DNA of 16,636 nucleotides from Bacteroidales bacterium UBA3816 (GTDB lineage Bacteria; Bacteroidota; Bacteroidia; Bacteroidales; P3), in the NCBI GenBank assembly GCA_002368955.1, contig DFDY01000071.1, positions 30,892 through 47,527 of the forward strand, in the 5' to 3' direction. The notes under the pieces are model-generated. The model had not been told where the DNA came from, searched no databases, and was given only the letters and a program-made list of their open reading frames with translations. A program made the translations under genes and the position numbers. Shown here in pieces: positions 7,201 to 14,350 of this stretch; the first letter of the stretch is position 1, and the number at the start of each line of letters is the position of its first letter.

Positions 7201-7404
7201 ATGATTGACACTATATACGACATATTCATCAGCTACAAGCGCAAAAGCCTGCCAACCGCCAACAACCTTTATTACCGGCTGACCACACGGGGCTACTCCA
7301 CCTTCTTCGACCTCGAAGAAATGGGGAGGGACAATTTAAATGTGCAGTTGCTGAACTACATTGATAATACCAAGGGATTTAGCACCATCTTTAGTAAGAA
7401 ATAA
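7201..7404 (+). pseudogene. TIR-domain protein, truncated N-terminal half
   Basis: The ATG at 7201 opens a typical TIR domain: YDIFISYKRKS (strand A and box 1), NNLYYRLTTRGYSTFFDLEEMG (helix A, strand B, BB loop) and NVQLLNYIDNTKGF. It stops at residue 67, just where strand D should lead into the segment carrying the catalytic Glu. A whole TIR domain is about 135 residues, so the piece should lack NADase activity. It starts 12 bases after the RCK/RyR gene and was probably the last gene of that operon. The first 130 bases have the base composition of the upstream genes; the tail is more AT-rich. The missing half is matched by the fragment at 11439-11657, which begins where this one ends. An alternative is that the rest was deleted and that the second fragment is unrelated. 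Confidence 0.75.
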
Positions 7405-7423
7405 TTAACATTTTTACCTTTCA

Positions 7424-8782
7424 ATGAGAGCAAAACAAATTGCAAAAGATAATAACAGAGTGATTAATGATGGTTTTCGTGCCTTCATTGATGAGATCAG
7501 AAATGGGAATGTCCTCTTAATGATCGGAAGAGCATTTGAATCCAACACAACTGTCTTTAACGGAGACTTTTATGACTGGATTACAGAAAGACTTAATGAA
7601 CTAGCTGGCACAAAGAACCTTGACTTCTCCGATCTTAACTGCGACAATAGATTTCTTTTAGACACCAAAGACCACAATCATATCAGAAACCTTCATGAAG
7701 AGATCATACGGATTATTGAAGAAAATGAATATGATGAAAGTGATGTATCTGACGGTTTATTGTCACTAATAAGAACTGGATTGTTTCGATTTGTTTTTAC
7801 AACTTCTTTCGATCCACTTGTCGAAACCGCTATGAGGAAACAATTCGGGGAAGTTAGGGTGATGAATATCTATGACATAAAGAACCAAGACATCTTGTCC
7901 AAATCTGATTTTGAGATTCCAACTATTTATTATCTCTTTGGCAAGGCAATGCTTCCTATGGAAAATGAGAAAACAAAAAAGTTTGTTGCCACAGACAACG
8001 ATGCTTTAGAGGTATTGAAGAAGTGGCAATTGGACATGACTAATTCCGTATTACTCAGATATACAGAAGACAAATATCTACTTACACTAGGTTGCACTCA
8101 AAAAGATTGGCTATTTAGATTCATATGGTACACATTGAAAGGAGATAGTGGTAAACTATCAAGAGGTGTTATTGCCGGTCACGAACAGAGTGAAAGCCTT
8201 TCTCATTATCTAAAAATGAATAACATCCTTATAGATAATAATGCAAATGAACTTGTTGCAAAAATATTGAATGCCCTAAATGAAGAAGATAATAATAAGT
8301 GGGAAACTCCGCAAACGTATTGCGACGTATTCATTTCATATTCAAGAGCGGATGCCGACATTGCCCTACGGTTATATAACAGCCTTACTTCTCAAGGATT
8401 AAAAGTTTGGTATGATAAAGTAAACTTGGGAGGAAGGCACGGCGGAAAATTCAAAGAGATTATACGAGAATCTATAGACACTTCAACCCTCTTTATAGCT
8501 ATTCTTAGTCAATCCATTTCCATACAGGCACAAGATGTTCATATTTATCGTAAAGAGTGGGAATGGGCAAAAGACCTTAAATGGGGTCTGACTGCTGATT
8601 GTCGTTGTTTTGCGACTTTTGCTGATAACTATGACATTTATGGAAAAAAATACACAGATGGATTAGGGTGGCTTTCAGACACCGACAACTACATGTTCTC
8701 GTCTCAAGACCCATACTTTGACGAATGGGCAAAAGACCTTAAATCTAAAATCAATGAAATCAAATCTCATGGAAGAAGTTAA
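7424..8782 (+). CDS. SIR2-like/TIR fusion protein, 452 aa
   Basis: A cytosolic protein with an N-terminal SIR2-like domain (about 10-285) and a C-terminal TIR domain (about 299-445). SIR2 features: VLLMIGRAFESN where GAGxS is expected, FVFTTSFDPLVETAM in place of TTNxD, IYYLFGKAML where the LHG catalytic His motif belongs, and LLTLGCTQKDWLFRF. The Gly-rich loop, the Asn and the His are all altered, so the SIR2 part may have lost NAD+ hydrolysis and act as a binding or regulatory domain. The TIR part has CDVFISYSRAD, LKVWYDKVNLGG and YRKEWEWA with a candidate catalytic Glu at 378 (or 380). It overlaps the nSTAND gene by 14 bases, so the two are translated together. SIR2, TIR and STAND proteins are known antiphage components. 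AT-rich compared with genes on both sides. An exact 22-bp direct repeat lies inside the TIR region. Confidence 0.85.
   Translation: MRAKQIAKDNNRVINDGFRAFIDEIRNGNVLLMIGRAFESNTTVFNGDFYDWITERLNELAGTKNLDFSDLNCDNRFLLDTKDHNHIRNLHEEIIRIIEENEYDESDVSDGLLSLIRTGLFRFVFTTSFDPLVETAMRKQFGEVRVMNIYDIKNQDILSKSDFEIPTIYYLFGKAMLPMENEKTKKFVATDNDALEVLKKWQLDMTNSVLLRYTEDKYLLTLGCTQKDWLFRFIWYTLKGDSGKLSRGVIAGHEQSESLSHYLKMNNILIDNNANELVAKILNALNEEDNNKWETPQTYCDVFISYSRADADIALRLYNSLTSQGLKVWYDKVNLGGRHGGKFKEIIRESIDTSTLFIAILSQSISIQAQDVHIYRKEWEWAKDLKWGLTADCRCFATFADNYDIYGKKYTDGLGWLSDTDNYMFSSQDPYFDEWAKDLKSKINEIKSHGRS
8561..8744 (+). repeat. Pair of exact 22-bp direct repeats within the SIR2-TIR gene
   Basis: Bases 8561-8582 and 8723-8744 are identical and lie 162 bases (54 codons) apart. 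Both are read in the same frame as EWAKDLK. One copy includes the region of the predicted TIR catalytic Glu. Recombination between the copies would remove 54 residues without a frameshift. Confidence 0.85.
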
Positions 8783-11351
8783 AATAAATGGTTGGAACAT
8801 GCTTGATTCCTACAAAGAGGGACAGGCGATTTACGGACGAGACGAAGAAATTGAGTCTATTAGTGAAAGTATTGTATACAATGTTCAGACGTTTTTATAT
8901 GGCAAGTCTGGAATTGGTAAGACATCCCTGTTGCAGGCTGGTGTTTTTCCTGTGCTCCGAAAAAAACACTATTTCCCTGTAATAATCAGATTGGCTTTTT
9001 ATGAGACGGAAACCCTGGTGGATGTTGTTAAAAATTTGGTACTTGATGAGGCAAAGGCTATGAATATCCATATTGGCAAGTCTCCTTTGGAAGTCCATAC
9101 GATTGATAATACCAACATATCTAATTGTTCTCTGCAAACTTTTTTTTCAAAAGTTAAATTTGAGGACGAGAGGGGTGAACCCCATATACCTGTGCTTATC
9201 TTTGATCAGTTTGAAGAAACAATCAATAATGAAGACAATTGGCAGAAGACAGTTGACTTTCTAAAGACTGATTTGTATGATTTACTGGACAATAGCAATG
9301 TCATCTCTGGTGAGATATTACCATATACCAATTATCGTATAATCATTTCCATGCGTGAAGATTATCTTTACTGCCTTGAGGATATTATTGACCGTTTTTC
9401 ATTATGGGAACTCAGGTACAACCGTTTTCGTATTAAAGCATTAAATGATTTGAAAGCCACTGAAGTAATACGAAAAACATCAGGTATAAATGGACTAGAG
9501 GAAGGTAAAGAAAAATTAATAGTTGATACAATAATAAGAATAGTGAAATTGAATAGTGGAACACGATTCACAGAAATAAATACTGCTCTGCTATCGTTGG
9601 TTTGCTCATTGCTTTATGAAAATTCTGAGAATGGCTGTGTTCGATATAAAGACTTGCGAAATATCAATTCCTATTTACGTTCATACTACGACGACATATG
9701 TGACATAATAGGGAGTGAGGCCACACATTATCTAGAAAGTCACCTTCTTACAAAAGACGGACGTCGGAGCTATATTGACGAATCCGAAGCTATATATTCT
9801 GGTAAAATAAGTCAAAAGGCCCTTGACTTCCTTGTAAAGAAGAGACTTGTCCGACGTATTAAGACTGACAATAGTTCTAATAAATATGAATATATCCATG
9901 ACCTTTTTGCAAAAATGGTCTTTAAGAGATTACAAGAAGATAAATCCAAATGGTTTTATCCTGAACTTCGTACTATTTCAAAAAGGGTAGGTCGATCTAC
10001 GTTTGTACGCAAATTTTTTTTCACATCATTATCGGTAATAAGTATTTGTTGCGGCCAATTGGCTCTACATTTCTACATAGTGCATGATACTTGGAGGTTT
10101 TGGGACTTTACTATTTGCACATCAAATGTACTATATTATATGCTGTTTGTATTTTCTGTGTATGCATTATCCATTGTTACCAAAAGACTTCATGATGTAA
10201 ATAAGTCAGGATGGTTGTGCTTAATAATACCATTATCAGCATTTCTAATTAGCATACCTCATATCTACCCATCCTCTTTCGAGAAATCACCATTGCTCGT
10301 CGCACCAGTATTAATAGGATATTTATTAATTGGCTATTTTTTATTCTTATGCCTCAAAAAAAGCGTAAGCCCCACAAAACCCAGAAACTATAGCAGAGAA
10401 TACGAACAAGTCTTTAATATGGAGTCTATAGGCAATATCGAATTGGTGAAGTGGCTTACAATTGAACTGTTATGGTGGGGGATATGTTGTTGCATGACTG
10501 ACATGCTAATATCTGCAAACTACGATTTAATGACTGACTACACGGGAACCAATACCTGGAAATTGTTCAAAGAACAAAAATTTATTATCTTGGAAAAATT
10601 CGGATTGAACAAATCCGTCCCTGCTGCTATATCCCTTTCACCTATTATTATCTGTGCGTCGCCAGCACTTAGAGCCCGTGTTAAATCACTTGGATACCCT
10701 GTATGGATTTCATTTATTCCTTATTTGAACTTTATACTCCTCTTAATTGGTTCTATGCCCAATAATGTACTTATGAGGCTAGGACTTTTTAGAGTCAACA
10801 AGAATGACCAACAGCAAGAAACGGATAATATCTTCGCTGAAATAAATGAAGACTTCAGTATTATCAACGACTATGACGTAGTTTATAAACAACAAGTAAG
10901 ACATAATCTAAGCTTGGCTAAAATCATTTTGCTTTCAATCGTACCCCTCTATGGTTTGATTAATGGATTTAATAAAAAAGAGCCAAGTGGAGTTAGAGTC
11001 ACATCATTATTTATAGGGTTAGTGAACTGTTGGATTATAAACCTTTTGCTTTCTTTTATGAATTGTATTAATGATTTTTTAGGCTATCTGTTAATTGTGA
11101 TAGACTTAATTGCTTTATTAGTGTTTGTAATTGGGTTATTGTGTGAGGGACGAAATCAAAGACGAATGATTATGGATATAATGAAAGAACATCCAGAATA
11201 TTCCATTAATCAAATCGCCCACGAACTTGTTGCTAAACCATCAGGTCTTGAAAAAGAAATAAAACTGATGAAGAAGAAAGGAATGATAATGCGAGTAGAG
11301 GAAAACAGGCAACTTGTTTGGAAGGTTAATGACACCTATAAAAAAAAATAA
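8769..11351 (+). CDS. nSTAND NTPase with DUF805-like multi-TM region and C-terminal winged helix, 860 aa
   Basis: I place the start at the ATG at 8769 (MEEVKINGWNML), which gives the usual distance to the nucleotide-binding core; longer in-frame starts at 8718 and 8754 would lie deeper inside the upstream gene. The STAND domain has IYGRDEEIESI, Walker A GKSGIGKT (residues 45-52), Walker B VLIFDQFEE (142-150), a sensor-like SMREDYL (194-200) and YIHDLFAKMVFKRL (about 375-390). From about 415 to 795 come many hydrophobic helices. The first block carries TKRLHDVNKSGW, the DUF805 signature, and the second RVKSLGYPVWISFIP, a degenerate repeat of it. The C-terminus (about 796-853, SINQIAHELVAK, KKKGMIMRV) reads as a winged helix. 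STAND proteins oligomerise on sensing a trigger; here the output may be membrane-embedded, with the SIR2-TIR partner as enzyme. AT-rich, probably acquired. Confidence 0.85.
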   Translation: MEEVKINGWNMLDSYKEGQAIYGRDEEIESISESIVYNVQTFLYGKSGIGKTSLLQAGVFPVLRKKHYFPVIIRLAFYETETLVDVVKNLVLDEAKAMNIHIGKSPLEVHTIDNTNISNCSLQTFFSKVKFEDERGEPHIPVLIFDQFEETINNEDNWQKTVDFLKTDLYDLLDNSNVISGEILPYTNYRIIISMREDYLYCLEDIIDRFSLWELRYNRFRIKALNDLKATEVIRKTSGINGLEEGKEKLIVDTIIRIVKLNSGTRFTEINTALLSLVCSLLYENSENGCVRYKDLRNINSYLRSYYDDICDIIGSEATHYLESHLLTKDGRRSYIDESEAIYSGKISQKALDFLVKKRLVRRIKTDNSSNKYEYIHDLFAKMVFKRLQEDKSKWFYPELRTISKRVGRSTFVRKFFFTSLSVISICCGQLALHFYIVHDTWRFWDFTICTSNVLYYMLFVFSVYALSIVTKRLHDVNKSGWLCLIIPLSAFLISIPHIYPSSFEKSPLLVAPVLIGYLLIGYFLFLCLKKSVSPTKPRNYSREYEQVFNMESIGNIELVKWLTIELLWWGICCCMTDMLISANYDLMTDYTGTNTWKLFKEQKFIILEKFGLNKSVPAAISLSPIIICASPALRARVKSLGYPVWISFIPYLNFILLLIGSMPNNVLMRLGLFRVNKNDQQQETDNIFAEINEDFSIINDYDVVYKQQVRHNLSLAKIILLSIVPLYGLINGFNKKEPSGVRVTSLFIGLVNCWIINLLLSFMNCINDFLGYLLIVIDLIALLVFVIGLLCEGRNQRRMIMDIMKEHPEYSINQIAHELVAKPSGLEKEIKLMKKKGMIMRVEENRQLVWKVNDTYKKK

Positions 11352-11438
11352 TAACGATAAGTAAATATGAAGATAATCCAAAGTAACTGACACAACTCGA
11401 ATGATCCACTCATTGGAAAGATAAAAGCGTCACCTTAA

Positions 11439-11657
11439 ATGGATGCGAATAACTCTAGAAATGTTATAAATGAAGTCTCAATTGCAATGGAATATGGAAA
11501 AAAAGTTATTCCAATCCGATTGGACAAAGCCCCTTATTCTGAAAGCATTGAATACGACATTATCAACCATGACTATGTGATGTATGATGAATCCCGTTTA
11601 GAAGATACTATTCAAGAGATGTTGAAGATAATTGTGTCCACAATGAAGATGATTTAA
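11439..11657 (+). pseudogene. TIR-domain protein, C-terminal half fragment
   Basis: The reading frame opens with ATG right after an in-frame TAA and encodes 72 residues matching the second half of a TIR domain: SRNVINEVSIAMEYGKK (the conserved catalytic Glu is residue 12), VIPIRLDKAPYSESIEY and INHDYVMYDESRLEDTIQEML. Strand A, the BB loop and helices before strand D are absent, so it cannot fold as a complete TIR. It begins where the fragment at 7201-7404 stops: joining IFSK from that one to DANNSRN here would restore an ordinary TIR of about 137 residues. The base composition here is AT-rich, unlike the first 130 bases of the other fragment, so two separately decayed TIR genes remain possible. 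It might be translated from its own ATG, but I expect no enzyme activity. Confidence 0.65.
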
Positions 11658-11713
11658 TTTGGTGCTGGAAAATATTGTTTCGCTGTTGGGTGTTTTATTC
11701 GTGATTTTTTGTG

Positions 11714-11721
11714 TATTTTTG
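11714..11721 (+). promoter_or_regulatory. Bacteroidetes-type -7 element TATTTTTG for the YjbH-like pair
   Basis: It matches TAnnTTTG and lies about 160 bases upstream of the ATG at 11880, implying a leader of roughly 150 bases. A TTG at 11686-11688 is 25 bases away, longer than the usual spacing. Confidence 0.45.
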
Positions 11722-11853
11722 CATGACGAAATGGCGGTTCTTATTTCGAGTGTCTATCAGTAGGTTTCTGTTAGTCAGCACCGAACAAAAGGTTTCGCTA
11801 TTTTTTGAGAGGCTTGCAGGAGATTGAAAGGGTATGTGCAACGAATAGTTTGT

Positions 11854-11865
11854 CCTCTTCGGAGG
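11854..11865 (+). other. Small UUCG-tetraloop hairpin in the YjbH leader
   Basis: CCTC-TTCG-GAGG, a C(UUCG)G-closed tetraloop with a four-base stem, ends 14 bases before the ATG at 11880. It could affect translation start. Only four base pairs, so low confidence. Confidence 0.3.
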
Positions 11866-11879
11866 CAGGTTTATATAAG

Positions 11880-12881
11880 ATGATTTTGACAAAAACAACT
11901 TTTATGGCTGTGAAACAGATATATCTTTTATTCAGACGTGGGGGCATTGGGGGGCTGATGCTGGCATTATTGCTGGTGTTGGTGCCTCAGAAGACTATGG
12001 CCCAGGAAAATAAGCCCAGCATTGACTTCTTTTCGGGAATCGATATTGGACTGACTGACTTCACTTTCTATCGACAGTACAATGTGCTGCTTGGTCTAAC
12101 CCCAGGGTTTAAATTAGACATGGGGCATCACTGGCAACTGTCCGCCAAAGGCAATATTTGGATCGTGAACAACTACAACAACAATCTCAAACGGGCCTAT
12201 CTGACCATGTTGGTGCTGAGCAAGGAGCTGAAGGCAGGTCCTGTCTACCTGAATGGGAGCGCCGGTCTCTTCAGCAATGCCCGCTATGGTTTTGACCTGA
12301 AGGCATTCCTTCCAGTCACAGAATGGCTGGCCTTTGAGGCACAGGCAGGCTACACGGGACTGCTGTCTATGGCGGGCGGATGGAGCATGAGCCCCATTGG
12401 GAGATTCACTGGCACCATTGGCGGCGACATTTATATACCCAAGTGGAACACCCAGTTCCGCGGAGTAATTGGCACCTACGTTTTTCAAGACTGGGGTTTC
12501 GAGGGCGAAGTAATGCGCCACTTCAACCACGCCTCGGTGGGGCTGTATGTCAAATGGAACAACATTGCCGGACAATTGAACCAAGAGGGCATCAGCTTGG
12601 CCCAATCGCTCACGAAGGGCATGGACGGTGGATTCCGCGTAACGGTGATGCTCCCACCTTACAAACGCACCCATCGCACGGTCAACTTCCGACCTGCCTC
12701 AAATTACAACCTTCTCTGCCTGATTAGGGGCGTGAACATCTACCGCGACGCCAACCAACTCTACCATACCGACCCCGAGGAGAATATGCGCGACGGCTGG
12801 TTCAGCCGCGACCTGTTGCAATGGGGAAGTCACACGATGGAGCCCGATTTTAAATATCAAGAAAAGGAGGATAAAGAATGA
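11880..12881 (+). CDS. YjbH-like exported beta-rich protein (C-terminal-domain type), 333 aa
   Basis: An exported protein resembling the second half of YjbH/GfcD, an outer-membrane beta-barrel family tied to exopolysaccharide secretion. The signal peptide has RR then a long hydrophobic stretch (LMLALLLVLVP) and cleavage near TMA|QE. The mature part has alternating polar/aromatic strands (IDIGLTDFTFYRQYNVLL, WQLSAKGNIWIVNNY, GGDIYIPKWNTQFRGVIG) and ends with FRVTVMLPPYKRTHRTVN, typical of this family. The ATG at 11880 is chosen; 11904 (MAVKQIYLLFRR) is an equally good start for the signal peptide, while an upstream TTG at 11805 is unlikely. The stop overlaps the next ATG by four bases (ATGA), so the two are translationally coupled. 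There is no polysaccharide locus next to it in this window. Composition returns to that of the chromosome. Confidence 0.7.
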   Translation: MILTKTTFMAVKQIYLLFRRGGIGGLMLALLLVLVPQKTMAQENKPSIDFFSGIDIGLTDFTFYRQYNVLLGLTPGFKLDMGHHWQLSAKGNIWIVNNYNNNLKRAYLTMLVLSKELKAGPVYLNGSAGLFSNARYGFDLKAFLPVTEWLAFEAQAGYTGLLSMAGGWSMSPIGRFTGTIGGDIYIPKWNTQFRGVIGTYVFQDWGFEGEVMRHFNHASVGLYVKWNNIAGQLNQEGISLAQSLTKGMDGGFRVTVMLPPYKRTHRTVNFRPASNYNLLCLIRGVNIYRDANQLYHTDPEENMRDGWFSRDLLQWGSHTMEPDFKYQEKEDKE

Positions 12882-13648
12882 AAAACTTCGCCAAAGCATT
12901 CATCTTGATGAGCGCGATTGCCGTTCTGCCCGTCATGGGTCACGCCCAGCAATACACCGGCATTTCGGGCTTTTTGCACATTCCCTCGGCCGAAATGAAC
13001 CACGAAGGCGACGCCCGCATCGGAGCCCATTTCCTCAATAAGTCGATGACACCCGACACAGGTTTCCTTTTTGGTGGCGAGAAATACAACACCTTTGATT
13101 ACTATTTCAGCATTACCCCCTACCGTTGGATGGAGCTAAGTTACACCAGCACCAAACGTAAAATCAAACGCCCGATGGTGGGCGACACCATCTATGGGGC
13201 CAAAGACTGCTACCTCTCGGTTAAAATCCGACCACTGGAAGAGGGGAAATACCACCCTGCCATTGCCATTGGGTGCAATGATTTGGGGACAACAGTCTTC
13301 GATAAAGAACGGACATCGGTGCAGCTTTACTTCTCCAACTTTTATATTGCAGCCACCAAGCACCTTACTTTCGGTGGAAACGAATTAGGCATAAACCTAG
13401 CCTACCGCCATTTTTTCCGCGACTACAACAGTAAGTGGAATGGTGTAGTGGGCGGCATCTCCTTCCGACCAGCATTTTTCCCACAGGCACGGGCCATAGT
13501 AGAGTATACTGGCAACGAATGGTTGGTTGGTGCCGATGCCCTACTTTGGCAGCATGTGCTGATACAAGCCAGCCTAAAGGACTTCAAATATGTCAATTTT
13601 GGTCTCTGCATACAACTCAATATGTTGGGTAAAAAATATTTATACTAA
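12878..13648 (+). CDS. YjbH-like exported protein (N-terminal-domain type), 256 aa
   Basis: An exported protein resembling the first half of YjbH/GfcD. The signal peptide runs to GHA|QQ near residue 23. The mature start GFLHIPSAEMNHEGDARIG matches the family's 'tPtArm..G' opening, followed by strand-like segments (YFSITPYRWMELSYTSTK, YLSVKIRPLEEGKYHPAIAIG, NDLGTTVFDKE, FYIAATKHLTFG) as in YjbH N-terminal barrels. The length of 256 is about a third of full YjbH. It overlaps the previous gene by four bases. The two proteins probably make up one secretion-related outer-membrane unit, with the domain order reversed relative to a single-chain YjbH. The polysaccharide role is inferred from the family. 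Confidence 0.7.
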   Translation: MKNFAKAFILMSAIAVLPVMGHAQQYTGISGFLHIPSAEMNHEGDARIGAHFLNKSMTPDTGFLFGGEKYNTFDYYFSITPYRWMELSYTSTKRKIKRPMVGDTIYGAKDCYLSVKIRPLEEGKYHPAIAIGCNDLGTTVFDKERTSVQLYFSNFYIAATKHLTFGGNELGINLAYRHFFRDYNSKWNGVVGGISFRPAFFPQARAIVEYTGNEWLVGADALLWQHVLIQASLKDFKYVNFGLCIQLNMLGKKYLY

Positions 13649-13712
13649 TATCATAATCATGCAACAATGAGTGATTGTGAATAACCATGTTTAAAAAAGA
13701 AACAAAAAAAAA

Positions 13713-13742
13713 TTGATAAATAAAAAAAAGTTTGTATCTTTG
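13713..13742 (+). promoter_or_regulatory. Bacteroidetes promoter, TTG-N19-TATCTTTG
   Basis: A TTG at 13713-13715 and TATCTTTG at 13735-13742 are 19 bases apart, matching the -33/-7 layout of the Bacteroidetes primary sigma factor. It is the best promoter in the window. It lies about 120 bases upstream of the lipoprotein ATG, so the leader is about 115 bases and AT-rich. Confidence 0.7.
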
Positions 13743-13864
13743 TTGAGTGGAATATAGTTGGAAATAGTCTGAAAAAATCATACAATTCCCAAGTATACAA
13801 ACAAATAAGTAAGTACACAATAGAAAATAAATAATAGTAAAACAGTAAAAATACATTCTGAAAA

Positions 13865-14263
13865 ATGAAAAAAATGAGATTTTTCCTAATGGGCACCATG
13901 ACATGTCTCGCCATGTTTGCCACGTTGAGTCTCACCTCCTGCAACAAGGAAGATGTTTCCTATAACCAGGAAGAGGAAGAGGTTCTCTTCATGGGAGTAG
14001 ATGGTAAAGACATGAACATTCAATGTCCTTTGTGCCATCAAGATGTGTTGCCTATGCATTACCATTCACATTATTATGCCAACGGTAACTGCCCAATTGG
14101 AGAAGCTTGCTCACATTGGCAGCGCGCACACTGGCACATATTCCAGAACGCTACTAGCGACTACACTGGTGGTACCTGGTTGAGACTCACTACCCACTAT
14201 GGCCGCACCATTCCCGCCGAAGGTGATCACAGTGGTGTAATAGTTGCTCCTCCATTACCGTAA
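13865..14263 (+). CDS. Small Cys/His-rich lipoprotein, 132 aa
   Basis: I do not recognise a family. The N-terminus MKKMRFFLMG leads a hydrophobic core and a lipobox LTSC with the acylated Cys at 26, so it should be a membrane-anchored lipoprotein exposed to the periplasm or surface. An acidic spacer (QEEEEEV-like, 35-40) follows. The mature part has four further Cys as CPLC (54, 57) and CPIGEAC (76, 82), with His at 58, 65, 67, 69, 84, 89 and 91, which looks like a zinc-ribbon-like or other metal-binding fold. The C-terminus has more His (111, 122) and ends VAPPLP. It has its own strong promoter and terminator, so it is expressed alone. Metal binding is inferred from residues only. It could also be a structural disulfide protein. 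Confidence 0.8.
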   Translation: MKKMRFFLMGTMTCLAMFATLSLTSCNKEDVSYNQEEEEVLFMGVDGKDMNIQCPLCHQDVLPMHYHSHYYANGNCPIGEACSHWQRAHWHIFQNATSDYTGGTWLRLTTHYGRTIPAEGDHSGVIVAPPLP

Positions 14264-14302
14264 GAACAAGACAACAATTAATAAAACGTTGTGGTAAAAA
14301 AA

Positions 14303-14334
14303 AGAGATGCGCAAAAGTGCATCTCTCTTTTTTT
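14303..14334. terminator. Bidirectional intrinsic terminator
   Basis: A ten-pair stem (AGAGATGCGC with GTGCATCTCT, one G-U pair) closed by AAAA at 14313-14316 is followed by a T-run at 14328-14334 for the plus strand. An A-run at 14296-14303 gives the T-run for the minus strand. It sits between the convergent lipoprotein gene (stop 14263) and sulfatase gene (stop 14351) and serves both. Confidence 0.85.
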
Positions 14335-14350
14335 GCCTCAGAACCGGGCA

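Noticed and set aside
8718..8768. Longer N-terminus for the nSTAND protein
   Set aside because: It would overlap the SIR2-TIR gene by 65 bases, and its codons there coincide with the second 22-bp repeat read in another frame; the ATG at 8769 gives a compact overlap.
11805..11879. TTG start for the first YjbH-like gene
   Set aside because: It would put 25 polar residues before the signal peptide; ATG 11880 or 11904 is more natural.
12114..12674. 186-codon minus-strand ORF
   Set aside because: Fully antisense to the YjbH-like gene, which has a signal peptide, coupled neighbour and family motifs.
13617..13947. Minus-strand ORFs rich in Phe/Tyr/Ile
   Set aside because: They cover the AT-rich promoter region of the lipoprotein gene; the composition alone explains the hydrophobic translation.
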